Translations under genes and position numbers: made by a program | Notes under the pieces: generated by a model | Told to the model about the DNA's origin: nothing | What the model saw: only the letters and a program-made list of their open reading frames with translations | Databases searched by the model: none | DNA from: Pectobacterium brasiliense | Lineage (GTDB): Bacteria; Pseudomonadota; Gammaproteobacteria; Enterobacterales; Enterobacteriaceae | Direction of reading: 5' to 3' | DNA length: 64,000 nt | Assembly: GCF_016950255.1 (NCBI RefSeq) | Contig: NZ_JACGFN010000001.1 | Location: forward strand, 992,001 to 1,056,000 | In this document: positions 1-9,549 of the stretch, piece by piece | How the letters are laid out: each line of letters begins with the position of its first letter | How positions within the stretch are numbered: the first letter of the stretch is position 1

Positions 1-1440
1 CATTCAGCACCGCTTCGCGGATGATTTGCAGCAAATGAACCTGCTGTGATGCATCCAACGCCTGCGTAGGGATCCGGCAGTCAATTGTGATGGTCGCCGG
101 GGTCTGCGCGCGCGCAGTGGCTCAATCATTTCCTGCATCGCCGCCGGCAAATCGGCCTGTTGCAGCGTCAGCCGGAATGTGCCCAACAGTTCACGCAGTT
201 GACGATAAGCATCGCTGAGTGCCTGCTCGAAATCTGTGATGATCTGCCGAGCCTGCGCATTTTCTTCCGCTACCGCACGCTTTAATAACGTCATCTGGAT
301 ATTCAGATAAGAAAGCACCTGAGCCAGTGAGTCATGCAGTTCACGCGCAATCGTGGCACGCTCTTCCATCAGTAACAGCTGCTGGTAGTGCTTCTGTGCC
401 TGATTGAAATAGAGGCCGCGACCCAGCATATTCGCGACGCTTTCCATCAGCTGTGCCGACGGCTGCTGCGTTGATGCCTGCCACCGTAGTTGCCCAAACT
501 CGACATCTTGCAAACAGATGGGCAAGGCCTGCCACGCAATCTGTTCATCTGGCTGGCCTTCACATAACCGCCAGTTCTCCCCGACCCGCATTTCCAGACA
601 GCCGACCGTTTCATAGCGGCGAACAATTTGCAGAATCTGCTGAAAACAATGTCTGTCGATGGTGCTGACATTCATCGCCTGAGAGCAGTTGTACAGCACC
701 TTCAGCATGCGGTTCACTTCCTGCAAGCGCAGCGTTTTCTGCCGAACTTTGTCTTCCAGAGAACGATAGAGCTTTTGCAGTTCGTCAGTCATGCTACTGA
801 AGGTTTGCGCCAGTAATCCCAATTCGTTAGGCAGATTGACGTCCAGCCGCGAATGGGTGAAACGCCCCTTCTCAATGGACGCACAGGCCGCCATCAGCTT
901 ATTCAACGGCACCACCACCTGACGGCGAATGCGACGCAGCGTAAAGAAGATCAGTATATAGATAGTGATCGAGCCAATTATTGATGTCACAACGACTATC
1001 ATCATCTTGCGTTCGGAATAATGCTGCAACGCCAGTACAAAACGGTCGATCTGCGTGACGTAGCCAACAATATTGTCCTGATACCACACGCGATCCCCCG
1101 CATTCAGACGCTCATCCATCATTTTCCAGCTCTGCAATAGCGCCGCATAACGATCGCGCACATCGCGCGGCACATACCAACGATCCAGCAGGTGAAAAAC
1201 CGGGGAATCCAGCGTTTGCGCATAGAGGCGGCGATGCGATGCTAATTCTGCACGATCGCCCTGTAGATCATACCCCATGCGATAGCTTTGCATACGCATG
1301 GAACCGGCCACGTTGATCGCTTCCGCATCGCGTAGACCGCTGGCTAACGTCAGCAGCGCAATGCCCGTCGTCAGAAATGAAAGCAGCGCGATATAAAAAA
1401 ACGCGCGAGCCAGGCTGGTAGAAACAGGACGTTTAACCAT
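1..1440 (-). pseudogene. narQ: Nitrate/nitrite sensor histidine kinase NarQ, frameshifted and cut by the window edge
   Basis: Membrane sensor kinase that detects periplasmic nitrate and nitrite and phosphorylates NarP/NarL. The N-terminus (MVKRPVSTSLARAFFYI) closely resembles E. coli NarQ as remembered. A first membrane segment is followed by the ligand P-box (AGSMRMQSYRMGYDLQ), a periplasmic four-helix region, a second membrane segment near residues 145-170, a HAMP region, and the HisKA_3 phospho-acceptor box ERATIARELHDSLAQ. After LQQADLPAAMQEMIEPLRAR the frame becomes non-homologous and stops at position 4. The neighbouring frame continues as TPATITIDCRIPTQALDAS and HLLQIIREAVLN, typical of the kinase domain. 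The shift fits two extra bases in the GC run at 106-115. The ATPase end lies outside the window. ATG at 1440 is chosen over GTG at 1443 because the family starts MxVKRP. It is divergent from napF. Confidence 0.88.
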
Positions 1441-1478
1441 CACAACGAGTAATCCCCTTTGGCATCATACAGACTCTA

Positions 1479-1603
<125 letters not shown>

Positions 1604-1681
1604 TTACTATCACGATCCCCACACGCTCCCGCAAGCCAATGAGACGCGAATCCCACATAAGCTTGATCCGGCACCACCATT

Positions 1682-1697
1682 TACCTCTAAAGGGTGA
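1682..1697 (+). promoter_or_regulatory. Possible NarP/NarL 7-2-7 site upstream of napF
   Basis: TACCTCT-AA-AGGGTGA. The left heptamer matches the NarL/NarP consensus TACYYMT at all seven positions and the right half matches at five of seven. NarP prefers such inverted pairs, and napF is a known NarP target in E. coli. It lies about 100 bp before napF. I found no convincing FNR box here. Confidence 0.4.
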
Positions 1698-1792
1698 TTA
1701 TCGCATACAGCCTAAGAGGAATAGTGTAACCCCTACAAAAACAGCGTGTTTTTTATTGGATATTTCATTGCGTGCCAGAGCGAAAAACAGTC

Positions 1793-2329
1793 ATGACTAA
1801 CCTCTCCCGGCGCTCCCTACTGACTGGTGGCCTACAGCGGGCAGATAACGCGTTGCGTCCGCCGTGGAGCGGTGCAGAAAGCCAGTTCCTGAGCCAGTGC
1901 ACGCGCTGCAACGTCTGCGTAGATGCCTGCGGTTCGGGGATTATCCAGCGTGGTTCGGGCGGTTTTCCCACCATCGATTTTCAGCGCGGCGAATGCACGT
2001 TCTGCTACGACTGCGCACGTGCCTGTCCACAAGCGCTATTCGCGGAGAGTCACACCACGCCGTGGGAATACCACCTGACGATTCAGGATGCCTGTTTATC
2101 GCTGCATCAGGTGGAATGCCGCAGCTGTCAGGATGCATGTGAAACAGGCGCGATACGATTCCGCCCCACTATTGGGCGCGTTGCCGCACCGTCCATCGAC
2201 AACGACGCCTGTACCACCTGTGGCGCATGCATTTCCGGGTGCCCTATCGGTGCCATGTCGATGAAAAAAATCACCGCGGGATATCACACCGCGCCAGCGC
2301 GTCTCCCGACGCAACAGGAAAACCGATGA
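1793..2329 (+). CDS. napF: Ferredoxin-type protein NapF
   Basis: Cytoplasmic iron-sulfur accessory protein of the periplasmic nitrate reductase system, thought to act in NapA maturation or cofactor loading. It is 178 aa with four cysteine clusters: CTRCNVCVDAC, CTFCYDCARAC, CRSCQDAC and CTTCGACISGC, consistent with polyferredoxin NapF. The start MTNLSRRSLLTGG at 1793 matches the E. coli form, which begins just before a twin-arginine-like SRR-LTG stretch. An upstream GTG at 1772 would add seven unrelated residues. It is the first gene of napFDAGHBC, and its stop overlaps the napD start in ATGA. Confidence 0.93.
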   Translation: MTNLSRRSLLTGGLQRADNALRPPWSGAESQFLSQCTRCNVCVDACGSGIIQRGSGGFPTIDFQRGECTFCYDCARACPQALFAESHTTPWEYHLTIQDACLSLHQVECRSCQDACETGAIRFRPTIGRVAAPSIDNDACTTCGACISGCPIGAMSMKKITAGYHTAPARLPTQQENR

Positions 2330-2646
2330 GCACAGTCTGGCATGTTTGCAGTGTAGTGGTTCACGTCAACACGGCGCAGATGGCGGCCGTTGGCGAGGCG
2401 TTAGCGACGCTGCCCAATGTAGAAGTGGGTGCCAGCGATAGCGATACCGGAAAAATGGTCGTGGTGCTGGAGTCAGACTCAGAAGACACGCTGTTAAAAC
2501 AAATAGCGTCAATGCGCGAGCTTACAGGCGTACTGGCAGTTTTGCTGGTTTATCACCAGCTTGATGAACCGTCTTGTGATGAACAATCTTTTGCTTTCGA
2601 TGAACAACCTCTTGATCAACAAGCTCAGGGTGAGGAAATACCATGA
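2326..2646 (+). CDS. napD: NapA signal-peptide chaperone NapD
   Basis: Small cytoplasmic chaperone that binds the twin-arginine leader of NapA and holds back export until the molybdenum cofactor is inserted. 106 aa, starting [19 protein letters not shown]. The ferredoxin-like beta-alpha-beta fold is seen as [16 protein letters not shown] and KMVVVLES segments. The C-terminal 25 residues are acidic and glutamine-rich ([18 protein letters not shown]) and longer than the E. coli protein. The start overlaps the napF stop, and the stop overlaps the napA start, so the three are translationally coupled. Confidence 0.9.
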   Translation: MSTVWHVCSVVVHVNTAQMAAVGEALATLPNVEVGASDSDTGKMVVVLESDSEDTLLKQIASMRELTGVLAVLLVYHQLDEPSCDEQSFAFDEQPLDQQAQGEEIP

Positions 2647-5131
2647 AACTCAGTCGACGACACTTTATGAAGGCGAACGCGGTCGCAGCGGCAGCCGCGG
2701 TCGCAGGCATCACCATACCCACCGCGGTTCGTGCCGTGACCGAACAGTCCGATGCTATCCACTGGGATAAAGCGCCTTGCCGCTTCTGTGGCGTAGGGTG
2801 CGGTGTGCTGGTGGGAACGCAAAATGGCCGCATCGTCGCCAGTCAGGGCGATCCCGAAGCGCCGGTTAACCGCGGATTAAACTGCATCAAGGGCTATTTC
2901 CTACCAAAAATCATGTACGGGCAGGATCGCGTGACCCAGCCTTTGCTGCGTATGCGTGACGGAAAATTCGATAAAGAAGGCGAATTTACTCCGATCTCCT
3001 GGGATCAGGCGTTTGACATCATGGCGGAGAAATTCAAAACCGCCCTGAAGGAAAAAGGCCCGAACGCGATAGGAATGTTTGGCTCTGGGCAATCGACGAT
3101 TTGGGAAGGCTATGCCGCCGCCAAACTGTTCAAAGCGGGCTTCCGTTCCAACAATATTGACCCCAACGCACGCCACTGTATGGCATCAGCGGTTGTCGGC
3201 TTTATGCGTACCTTTGGTATGGATGAGCCGATGGGCTGCTACGACGACATCGAGCAGACCGATGCGTTTGTGCTGTGGGGCTCCAACATGGCGGAGATGC
3301 ACCCAATTCTCTGGTCGCGCATCACCGACCGCCGCCTGTCGAACAGCAATGTTACGGTCGCCGTGCTTTCCACTTATCAGCACCGCAGTTTTGAGCTGGC
3401 GGATAACGGCATGGTGTTTACGCCACAAACCGATCTGGCCATTCTCAATTACATCGCCAACTACATTATCCAAAACAATGCGGTGAACGAGGCTTTCTTT
3501 ACCCGCCACGTAAACCTGCGCCGAGGCGTGACCGATATCGGCTACGGCCTGCGTCCGACACACCCGCTGGAAAAAGCGGCGAAGAATCCGGGTTCCGATG
3601 CGTCTGAGCCGATGAGTTTTGAAGAATACAAAGCCTTTGTCGCCGACTATACGCTGGAAAAAACGGTCGCGATCAGCGGCGTTCCCGCCGACCAGTTGGA
3701 AGCGCTGGCAAAACTCTACGCCGATCCGAAGAAGAAAGTGATCTCCTACTGGACGATGGGCTTTAACCAGCACACGCGCGGCGTCTGGGCGAACAATCTG
3801 GTTTATAACATCCACCTGCTGACGGGCAAGATCTCTCAGCCGGGCTGCGGGCCATTCTCATTAACCGGTCAGCCTTCTGCCTGCGGCACCGCGCGTGAAG
3901 TCGGCACTTTCGCCCACCGCCTGCCTGCGGACATGGTCGTCACTAACGAGAAACACCGCGCGATTGCAGAAAAACTGTGGCAGCTACCGACAGGCACAAT
4001 TCCTGAAAAGATCGGTTTGCACGCCGTCGCACAAGATCGGGCGCTAAAAGACGGCACGCTGAATGCCTATTGGGTGATGTGTAACAACAACATGCAGGCC
4101 GGCCCGAACATCAATCAGGAGCGTATGCCAGGCTGGCGCGATCCTCGTAACTTCATCGTCGTATCCGACCCCTACCCGACGATCAGCGCATTGTCCGCTG
4201 ACCTGATTTTGCCTACCGCGATGTGGGTGGAAAAAGAAGGCGCCTACGGCAACGCCGAGCGTCGGACGCAGTTTTGGCGTCAGCAGGTTAAAGCACCGGG
4301 CGAATCAAAATCGGATCTGTGGCAGGTGGTGAGCTTTGCCAAGCGCTTCGCCATCGAGGAAGTATGGCCGGAAGAACTTCTGGCACAGAAACCCGGCTAT
4401 CGCGGTAAGACGCTCTACGACGTGCTGTTTGCGAACGATGTCACCACGCGTTTCCCGCTCAGTGAATTAGCGGAAAATCAGCTGAACGACGAATCTCGCG
4501 ACTTCGGTTTTTACCTGCAAAAAGGCCTGTTTGAAGAATACGCCGCGTTTGGCCGTGGGCATGGTCACGACCTGGCACCGTTCGATGACTACCACAAGGC
4601 TCGTGGGCTACGCTGGCCGGTGGTCAACGGTAAAGAAACGCAGTGGCGCTACAGCGAAGGGTACGATCCTTACGTCAAAGCGGGAGAAGCCTACCGTTTT
4701 TACGGCAAACCGGATGGCAAGGCGGTGATTTTCGCACTGCCGTACGAGCCTGCCGCCGAAGCGCCGGACGACGAATACGATCTCTGGCTCTCCACCGGTC
4801 GTGTTCTGGAGCACTGGCACACTGGCAGCATGACGCGTCGCGTACCGGAACTGCATCGCGCTTTCCCAGAAGCGGTGCTGTTTATGCACCCGCAGGATGC
4901 TAAAGCGCGCGATCTGCGTCGCGGTGAGAAAGTCCGCATTATCTCGCGCCGTGGTGAAGTCGTCTCGATTGTTGAGACACGCGGCCGCAATAAGCCACCG
5001 CGCGCGGTCTGGTGTATATGCCGTTCTTCGACGCTGCGCAGATGACTAACGTCCTGACGCTGGATGCGACCGATCCGCTGTCGAAAGAAACGGACTTTAA
5101 GAAATGTGCCGTCAAGCTGGCTAAGGTGTAA
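2643..5131 (+). pseudogene. napA: Periplasmic nitrate reductase catalytic subunit NapA, C-terminal frameshift
   Basis: Molybdopterin (bis-MGD) nitrate reductase of the periplasm. The twin-arginine leader is [17 protein letters not shown]. The [4Fe-4S] motif is [13 protein letters not shown] with a later NCIKG cysteine, and the molybdenum ligand cysteine is in [12 protein letters not shown]. The first 786 or so codons are intact. At the CG run 4999-5006 the frame then leaves the family sequence and stops at 5045 after [13 protein letters not shown]. Removing two bases restores [20 protein letters not shown] through [10 protein letters not shown] with a stop at 5129-5131. The repaired protein is 828 aa, the length I recall for E. 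coli NapA. The lost C-terminal segment contributes to the cofactor-binding domain, so activity is doubtful if the shift is real. Confidence 0.93.
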
Positions 5132-5136
5132 CGCGC

Positions 5137-5829
5137 ATGGCACGCCCGGAGAATTCATCACCCGCTCGCCGTCGCTTTCTGCGTGACGCCGTCCGTGCCG
5201 TTGCTGGCTTATCAGCAGCGGTGACGGTTCTCGGCATTCAGCAGCGGCGCGCTCAGGCCGACGAACTCCGGCTGCGGCCACCGGGTGCGCTGTCTGAGGC
5301 AGCGTTTTCCGGTGCTTGCATACGCTGTGGCCAATGTGTTCAGGCCTGTCCGTACGACACGCTGAAGCTGGCAACGCTGGTTTCCGGTTCCGCAGCCGGT
5401 AGCCCTTACTTTGTCGCACGCGATATCCCGTGCGAGATGTGTGAGGACATTCCCTGCGTGGTCGCCTGCCCCAGCGGAGCGTTACAGCCACTGGACGCTA
5501 TTGATGACGCCCGCATGGGATTAGCGGTGCTGTTAGATCAGGAAAACTGCCTGAACTATCAGGGGCTGCGTTGCGATGTCTGCTATCGCGTCTGTCCTCT
5601 CATCGATAGCGCCATCACGCTGGAGCCAGAGCGCAATACCCGCACCGGAAAACATGCCCGTTTTCTGCCTACCGTGCATAGCGATGTCTGTACTGGCTGC
5701 GGCAAATGTGAAAAAGCCTGCGTGCTGGAACAGCCAGCGATCAAGGTCTTACCGCGCGCGCTGGCAAAAGGCGAACTCGGACATCACTACCGTTTCAGTT
5801 GGCTGGAGGCACGCGATGGCAAATCGTAA
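5137..5829 (+). CDS. napG: Ferredoxin-type quinol dehydrogenase component NapG
   Basis: Periplasmic 230-aa protein with four [4Fe-4S] clusters that works with membrane protein NapH in passing electrons from (mena/ubi)quinol towards NapC and NapA. The N-terminus has a twin-arginine signal ([20 protein letters not shown]). Cysteine groups are [43 protein letters not shown] and [11 protein letters not shown]. It starts five bases after the repaired napA stop and overlaps napH by 14 bp, as expected in a tight operon. No damage is visible. Confidence 0.95.
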   Translation: MARPENSSPARRRFLRDAVRAVAGLSAAVTVLGIQQRRAQADELRLRPPGALSEAAFSGACIRCGQCVQACPYDTLKLATLVSGSAAGSPYFVARDIPCEMCEDIPCVVACPSGALQPLDAIDDARMGLAVLLDQENCLNYQGLRCDVCYRVCPLIDSAITLEPERNTRTGKHARFLPTVHSDVCTGCGKCEKACVLEQPAIKVLPRALAKGELGHHYRFSWLEARDGKS

Positions 5830-6679
5830 GCAGGACGCCGGACGAGAAGCCCGAGCGAAAAAAGGCTGGTGGCGCAGTCACCGCTGGCTGGTCTTACGCC
5901 GCCTGACCCAGTCTCTGGTGCTGCTCATGTTCCTCAGCGGTCCGCTCTTCGGATTTTGGATCCTGCACGGTAACTACAGCGCCAGCCGCTTGCTCGACAC
6001 CGTGCCGCTCAGCGATCCGCTGATGGTGCTGCAAAGTCTGGCTAGCGGCCATCTGCCCGCCACGCTCGCGCTGGTCGGTGCGCTGATTATCGCACTGAGC
6101 TATGCGTTGGCAGGCAAGCGTCTGTTCTGTAGCTGGGTCTGCCCAGTTAATCCGCTCACTGATTTAGCCGCCTGGCTACGTCGTCGTTTCGGCATCACTG
6201 CCTCGGCGACGATCCCCCGCAATCTGCGCTATCTGCTGCTGATCCTCATTCTGGCAGGAAGTGCGCTGACGGGCGGGCTGCTGTGGGAATGGGTCAACCC
6301 GGTTTCACTGATGGGTCGCGGGCTGATTTTCGGGTTTGGTGCAGGTATCTGGCTGCTGCTGGCGCTATTTCTGTTTGATTTGTGGGTCGTGGAGCACGGC
6401 TGGTGCGGACACCTTTGTCCAACCGGCGCGCTGTATGGCGCGCTTGGCGGTAAAGGCGCGCTGGCTGTGGATGCCACTGAGCGTGAACGCTGTACGCGTT
6501 GTATGGACTGCTTTCATGTCTGTCCAGAGCCACAGGTGCTGCGCGCCCCCTTGCTCGATAAACACAGTCCGGCACAGGTTACTGACCGAGACTGCATAAC
6601 ATGCGGACGCTGTATTGATGTCTGCGCTGAAGACGTTTTTAAAATAACCCTTAGATGGAAATCGGGAGCAAAGTCATGA
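5816..6679 (+). CDS. napH: Membrane ferredoxin-type quinol dehydrogenase NapH
   Basis: Inner-membrane partner of NapG, 287 aa, the usual family length. After a basic cytoplasmic N-terminus ([17 protein letters not shown]) there are four hydrophobic segments. Between them lie the conserved [12 protein letters not shown] and [12 protein letters not shown] motifs. The C-terminal cytoplasmic part has two [4Fe-4S] motifs, [13 protein letters not shown] and [14 protein letters not shown]. The start at 5816 was chosen because it overlaps napG and matches the family; the upstream extension of the frame lies inside napG. The stop overlaps the napB start in ATGA. Confidence 0.95.
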   Translation: MANRKQDAGREARAKKGWWRSHRWLVLRRLTQSLVLLMFLSGPLFGFWILHGNYSASRLLDTVPLSDPLMVLQSLASGHLPATLALVGALIIALSYALAGKRLFCSWVCPVNPLTDLAAWLRRRFGITASATIPRNLRYLLLILILAGSALTGGLLWEWVNPVSLMGRGLIFGFGAGIWLLLALFLFDLWVVEHGWCGHLCPTGALYGALGGKGALAVDATERERCTRCMDCFHVCPEPQVLRAPLLDKHSPAQVTDRDCITCGRCIDVCAEDVFKITLRWKSGAKS

Positions 6680-7128
6680 AAAGCCTGAGAATGGGATGGT
6701 TTCGCTGGATCACCGCCCTGGCGATAATGGGCAGTACAATAATAGGTAGTGCAATCGCTACTGCACAGGTCGATTTAAGCCAATCGCCAGAAGTCGCCGC
6801 GACACAGCCGGGAAATAGCCGGATGCCGAAGCAGCAGGAGCGTATGGCGCTCAACTATGTCAACCAGCCACCGATGATCCCGCATAGCGTGGATGGCTAT
6901 CAGGTCACCCCGACCTTTAACCGTTGCCTACAGTGTCACGGCGTCGAGAGCTATCGTTCCACCAGCGCCCCTCGCGTCAGCCCGACCCATTTTGTCGACA
7001 GAGACGGCAAGGTGCTGAGCAATGTCGCCCCTGCGCGCCATTTCTGTCTGCAGTGCCACGTGCCGCAGGCGGACAGCTCGCCGATTACCGGCAACACGTT
7101 CGCCCCTTCTAAAGGCTTTGGACAGTGA
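6676..7128 (+). CDS. napB: Periplasmic dihaem cytochrome NapB
   Basis: Small electron-transfer subunit of the nitrate reductase that takes electrons from NapC to NapA. It is 150 aa with a Sec signal peptide ([20 protein letters not shown] then an AIATA cleavage region) and two CXXCH haem sites, CLQCH and CLQCH. It needs the Ccm machinery encoded nearby. The start at 6676 has a GGGAG ribosome site and overlaps the napH stop; an in-frame ATG at 6655 lies deeper in napH. Confidence 0.95.
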   Translation: MKSLRMGWFRWITALAIMGSTIIGSAIATAQVDLSQSPEVAATQPGNSRMPKQQERMALNYVNQPPMIPHSVDGYQVTPTFNRCLQCHGVESYRSTSAPRVSPTHFVDRDGKVLSNVAPARHFCLQCHVPQADSSPITGNTFAPSKGFGQ

Positions 7129-7136
7129 GGTTTGCT

Positions 7137-7739
7137 ATGAAACAACCAGGAAAAGTGGGACGGTTGTTGCGCCAGCTGTGGCAATGGTGGCGTCGCCCGA
7201 GTCGGCTGGCGCTGGGAACGTTGCTCATTATCGGCTTCGCGGGCGGTATTTTCTTTCTGGCGACATCCCAGAAAGGCATGGAAATGAGCAACAGCGAGGC
7301 GTTCTGCATCAGCTGTCATGAAATGCGCAATACCGTTTATCAGGAATATATGGAAACCGCGCACTACAGCAACCGCAGCGGCGTGCGCGCCACCTGCCCG
7401 GATTGTCACGTTCCGCATGAGTTTGTGCCGAAAATGGTGCGTAAGATTCAGGCCAGTAAAGAGCTGTACGGCAAAATCATGGGTACGATTGATACGCCAC
7501 AAAAATTTGAAGCACACCGGCTGACGATGGCGCAGAGCGAATGGCGGCGCATGAAAAATAACAATTCTCAGGAATGCCGCAACTGTCACAACTTTGACTA
7601 CATGGACTTCTCAGGGCAAAAAACCGTCGCGGCAGAGAAACACAGCGAAGCGATAAAACTCGGTCAAACCTGTATCGACTGCCACAAAGGCATCGCCCAC
7701 AAACTGCCGGACATGCACGGCGTCAAAAGCGGGTTATAA
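7137..7739 (+). CDS. napC: Membrane-anchored tetrahaem quinol dehydrogenase NapC
   Basis: NapC/NirT-family cytochrome that oxidises quinol at the outer face of the inner membrane. It is 200 aa, the size I recall for E. coli NapC. There is one N-terminal anchor (LALGTLLIIGFAGGIFFLA) and four CXXCH sites: CISCH, CPDCH, CRNCH and CIDCH. The ATG at 7137 follows AGGTTTGCT; the upstream in-frame GTG at 7125 overlaps napB and adds four residues. It is last in napFDAGHBC. No napE is visible. Confidence 0.95.
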   Translation: MKQPGKVGRLLRQLWQWWRRPSRLALGTLLIIGFAGGIFFLATSQKGMEMSNSEAFCISCHEMRNTVYQEYMETAHYSNRSGVRATCPDCHVPHEFVPKMVRKIQASKELYGKIMGTIDTPQKFEAHRLTMAQSEWRRMKNNNSQECRNCHNFDYMDFSGQKTVAAEKHSEAIKLGQTCIDCHKGIAHKLPDMHGVKSGL

Positions 7740-7816
7740 CCCGCCCCTTCGTAACACTCGGGACGGCATATGCCGTCCTATCGTTGCTGACACAGTCCGT
7801 CGAGCGGGAGTAACGT

Positions 7817-8173
7817 ATTCTTGTAAGTACCGTGAGGGTTTCGTGCGCAGTAAGTAATGTGATTTTCTGCAACTCGCGTCGCATGCGCCCGACGCGGGGC
7901 GGCTCAATTGCCGTCGCCCCGCGACCCCTGGCTTTTCGCGGGGAATTACGCCGCTTCGCGGTGCCCTTCGGCGCTCGTATCCGCTGATCGGACCGCCTGC
8001 GACGTGCTCCCGGCACGGCGCAGACTTTCGCGGCGTCCATGCCGCTCATCCGGCGGCCACGCTCACCTCAGCGCAATTCTTTACGCTCGAAGTCTTCACT
8101 GCAACAGTTGCAGAGAATTACCCTGCTTATTGCGCACGAAACCTTCACCGTAACAACAGAAACAAGAAACAAC
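7817..8173. repeat. Large inverted-repeat intergenic element between napC and ccmI
   Basis: The 485-bp gap between convergent napC and ccmI has no gene. GGTTTCGTGCGCAGTAAG at 7837-7854 pairs with CTTATTGCGCACGAAACC at 8126-8143 (17 of 18). Imperfect similarity extends outward through TTCTTGT and inward through CTGCAACT, giving arms of 50 bp or more. The loop of about 250 bp is GC-rich, with its own short palindromes and no coding character. It resembles dispersed non-coding repeats of soft-rot genomes, but no second copy is in this window. A separate perfect hairpin, ACGGCATATGCCGT, lies just after napC near 7764. Confidence 0.6.
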
Positions 8174-8195
8174 AAAAGGGCGATATATCGCCCTT
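8174..8195 (-). terminator. Intrinsic terminator of the ccm operon
   Basis: Perfect 16-nt palindrome GGGCGATATATCGCCC. Read on the minus strand it is followed by TTTTGTTGTTTC, a usable U-rich tail, 30 bp after the ccmI stop. Confidence 0.8.
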
Positions 8196-8224
8196 ATACT
8201 ATTGATGATGAAGATAAAAAGAAT

Positions 8225-9094
8225 TTACTTCCCCGTGGTTGCCTGTACCGACAGTGACGCTTTCGCCTGCGCGACGCTGCGCTCGATGACCGCACGGCGC
8301 GTGTCGTTTTGCGGGAGCAGTTTCAGCATCGTTTGCCAGGCATCAATCGCATCCTGATAGCGCTGGGCTTCATAGGCATTGAAGGCCAACAGGCTCAGCA
8401 CGCGCACATTGGTCGAGCCGGAATTCATCAGTTCACGCAGCATCTCACCACCGCGCTGGCTATCACGCGGGTCGGTAGATCGCGACAGCAGGTCGGCATA
8501 GTCCAGCGCCAGATCCGTGTTTTTCGGATCGAGCTGGAACGCCTTGGAAAACGCCTGTACGGAAATGTTGTAGTTATTCAGCAAGCCCGCAATGCGCCCC
8601 AGCATCCACCAGTCTTGTGGATTGTCCGGCTGTGTCTCCAACTGGCTACGTAATCCCAGACCGAGACGCGCGACCTCTTCAATGGTCAGCGGTTCGGCGT
8701 CAGGATCCAACGCTCGCTTCATCAGGTCCGGCGTTAACGCCACAACCTGCTGCAACTCCTGAACGCGATTAACCGCAGAGGTCTTCCAGAATACGCAGAG
8801 GCTGACGATGACCAGCAGCAACACGCCCGGCAGCAAAACCCAGCTGTTCAACGGACGCTGTTGTGCCTTCGCACCACCGGGAATATCCTGCAACAGCGTA
8901 TGCTGAAGTTCTTCAACCAGTTGAGCACGCTCCTGCTCATTGGCAACATCCCCATTAAGCTCACGAAGACGGTCGCGATACAGTGCCTGATTGATCGCAT
9001 CGCGATCGTATTCGCCCCGTGACGACCATGGCGCAAGCAGCAGCGCGGAAAGCGCAATCAGCGATAGCACAATGACGGTTGTCAGTAACATCAT
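8225..9094 (-). CDS. ccmI: Cytochrome c maturation protein CcmI
   Basis: Inner-membrane TPR protein that presents apocytochrome c to the CcmF/CcmH haem ligation complex. 289 aa, with N-terminal membrane segment TTVIVLSLIALSALLLAPW, a cytoplasmic loop, a second segment (WVLLPGVLLLVIVSLCVFW) and a periplasmic region with TPR-like repeats (PQDWWMLGRIAGLLNNYNIS; NTDLALDYADLLSR). In E. coli this part is fused to CcmH as one protein; here ccmH and ccmI are separate genes overlapping by four bases. It is last in the operon. Confidence 0.92.
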   Translation of the reverse strand: MMLLTTVIVLSLIALSALLLAPWSSRGEYDRDAINQALYRDRLRELNGDVANEQERAQLVEELQHTLLQDIPGGAKAQQRPLNSWVLLPGVLLLVIVSLCVFWKTSAVNRVQELQQVVALTPDLMKRALDPDAEPLTIEEVARLGLGLRSQLETQPDNPQDWWMLGRIAGLLNNYNISVQAFSKAFQLDPKNTDLALDYADLLSRSTDPRDSQRGGEMLRELMNSGSTNVRVLSLLAFNAYEAQRYQDAIDAWQTMLKLLPQNDTRRAVIERSVAQAKASLSVQATTGK

Positions 9095-9549
9095 TCCGAT
9101 TTCTCCTCACGTCCCAACAGCGTCCGCAAGCGCTTTTTATCCTGTTCGCTCATCGGTTCTTTGGTGCTTCTGATGCGATGTGCTCGCCGAATAATCATCC
9201 ATGCGCCCGCTGCCAGAAGCAGCGCAGGCAGCAGCCATAATAGAATGGTAAACGGCGTGATCGGCGGCTCATACGTCACAAAATAACCGTAACGATCCAC
9301 CATATAATCGACAACCTGCTCTTTCGTTTGCCCTTGTTGCATCAACTCATACACTTTCTGCCGCATATCCGACGCAATCATCGAATTGGAATCGGCAATA
9401 CTGTTGTTCTGGCATTTCGGGCAGCGCAGCTGCATGGTTAATTCACGAAACTGCTGCTCCTGCGTGTCGTTGTCAAAACGCAAGACTTCGGATGACGCCA
9501 GCACGCTGAACGACAGCAGCAGTGCACCAAGGAAACTCAGCACTCTCAT
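9091..9549 (-). CDS. ccmH: Cytochrome c maturation thiol-disulfide protein CcmH
   Basis: Periplasm-facing, membrane-anchored thiol protein that reduces or holds apocytochrome cysteines for haem attachment. 152 aa, with signal peptide MRVLSFLGALLLSFSVLAS, redox motif LRCPKCQNNSIADS and a C-terminal membrane helix (TILLWLLPALLLAAGAWMII). The start at 9549 overlaps the ccmG stop and gives a clean signal peptide. A GTG 18 codons upstream would add unrelated residues lying inside ccmG. It is the paralogue of nrfF in this window. Confidence 0.93.
   Translation of the reverse strand: MRVLSFLGALLLSFSVLASSEVLRFDNDTQEQQFRELTMQLRCPKCQNNSIADSNSMIASDMRQKVYELMQQGQTKEQVVDYMVDRYGYFVTYEPPITPFTILLWLLPALLLAAGAWMIIRRAHRIRSTKEPMSEQDKKRLRTLLGREEKSE

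Noticed and set aside
7723..8257. Overlapping open frames on both strands in the napC-ccmI gap
   Set aside because: They fall in the GC-rich inverted-repeat element, have proline/arginine/serine-heavy composition and no ribosome sites; they follow base composition, not genes.
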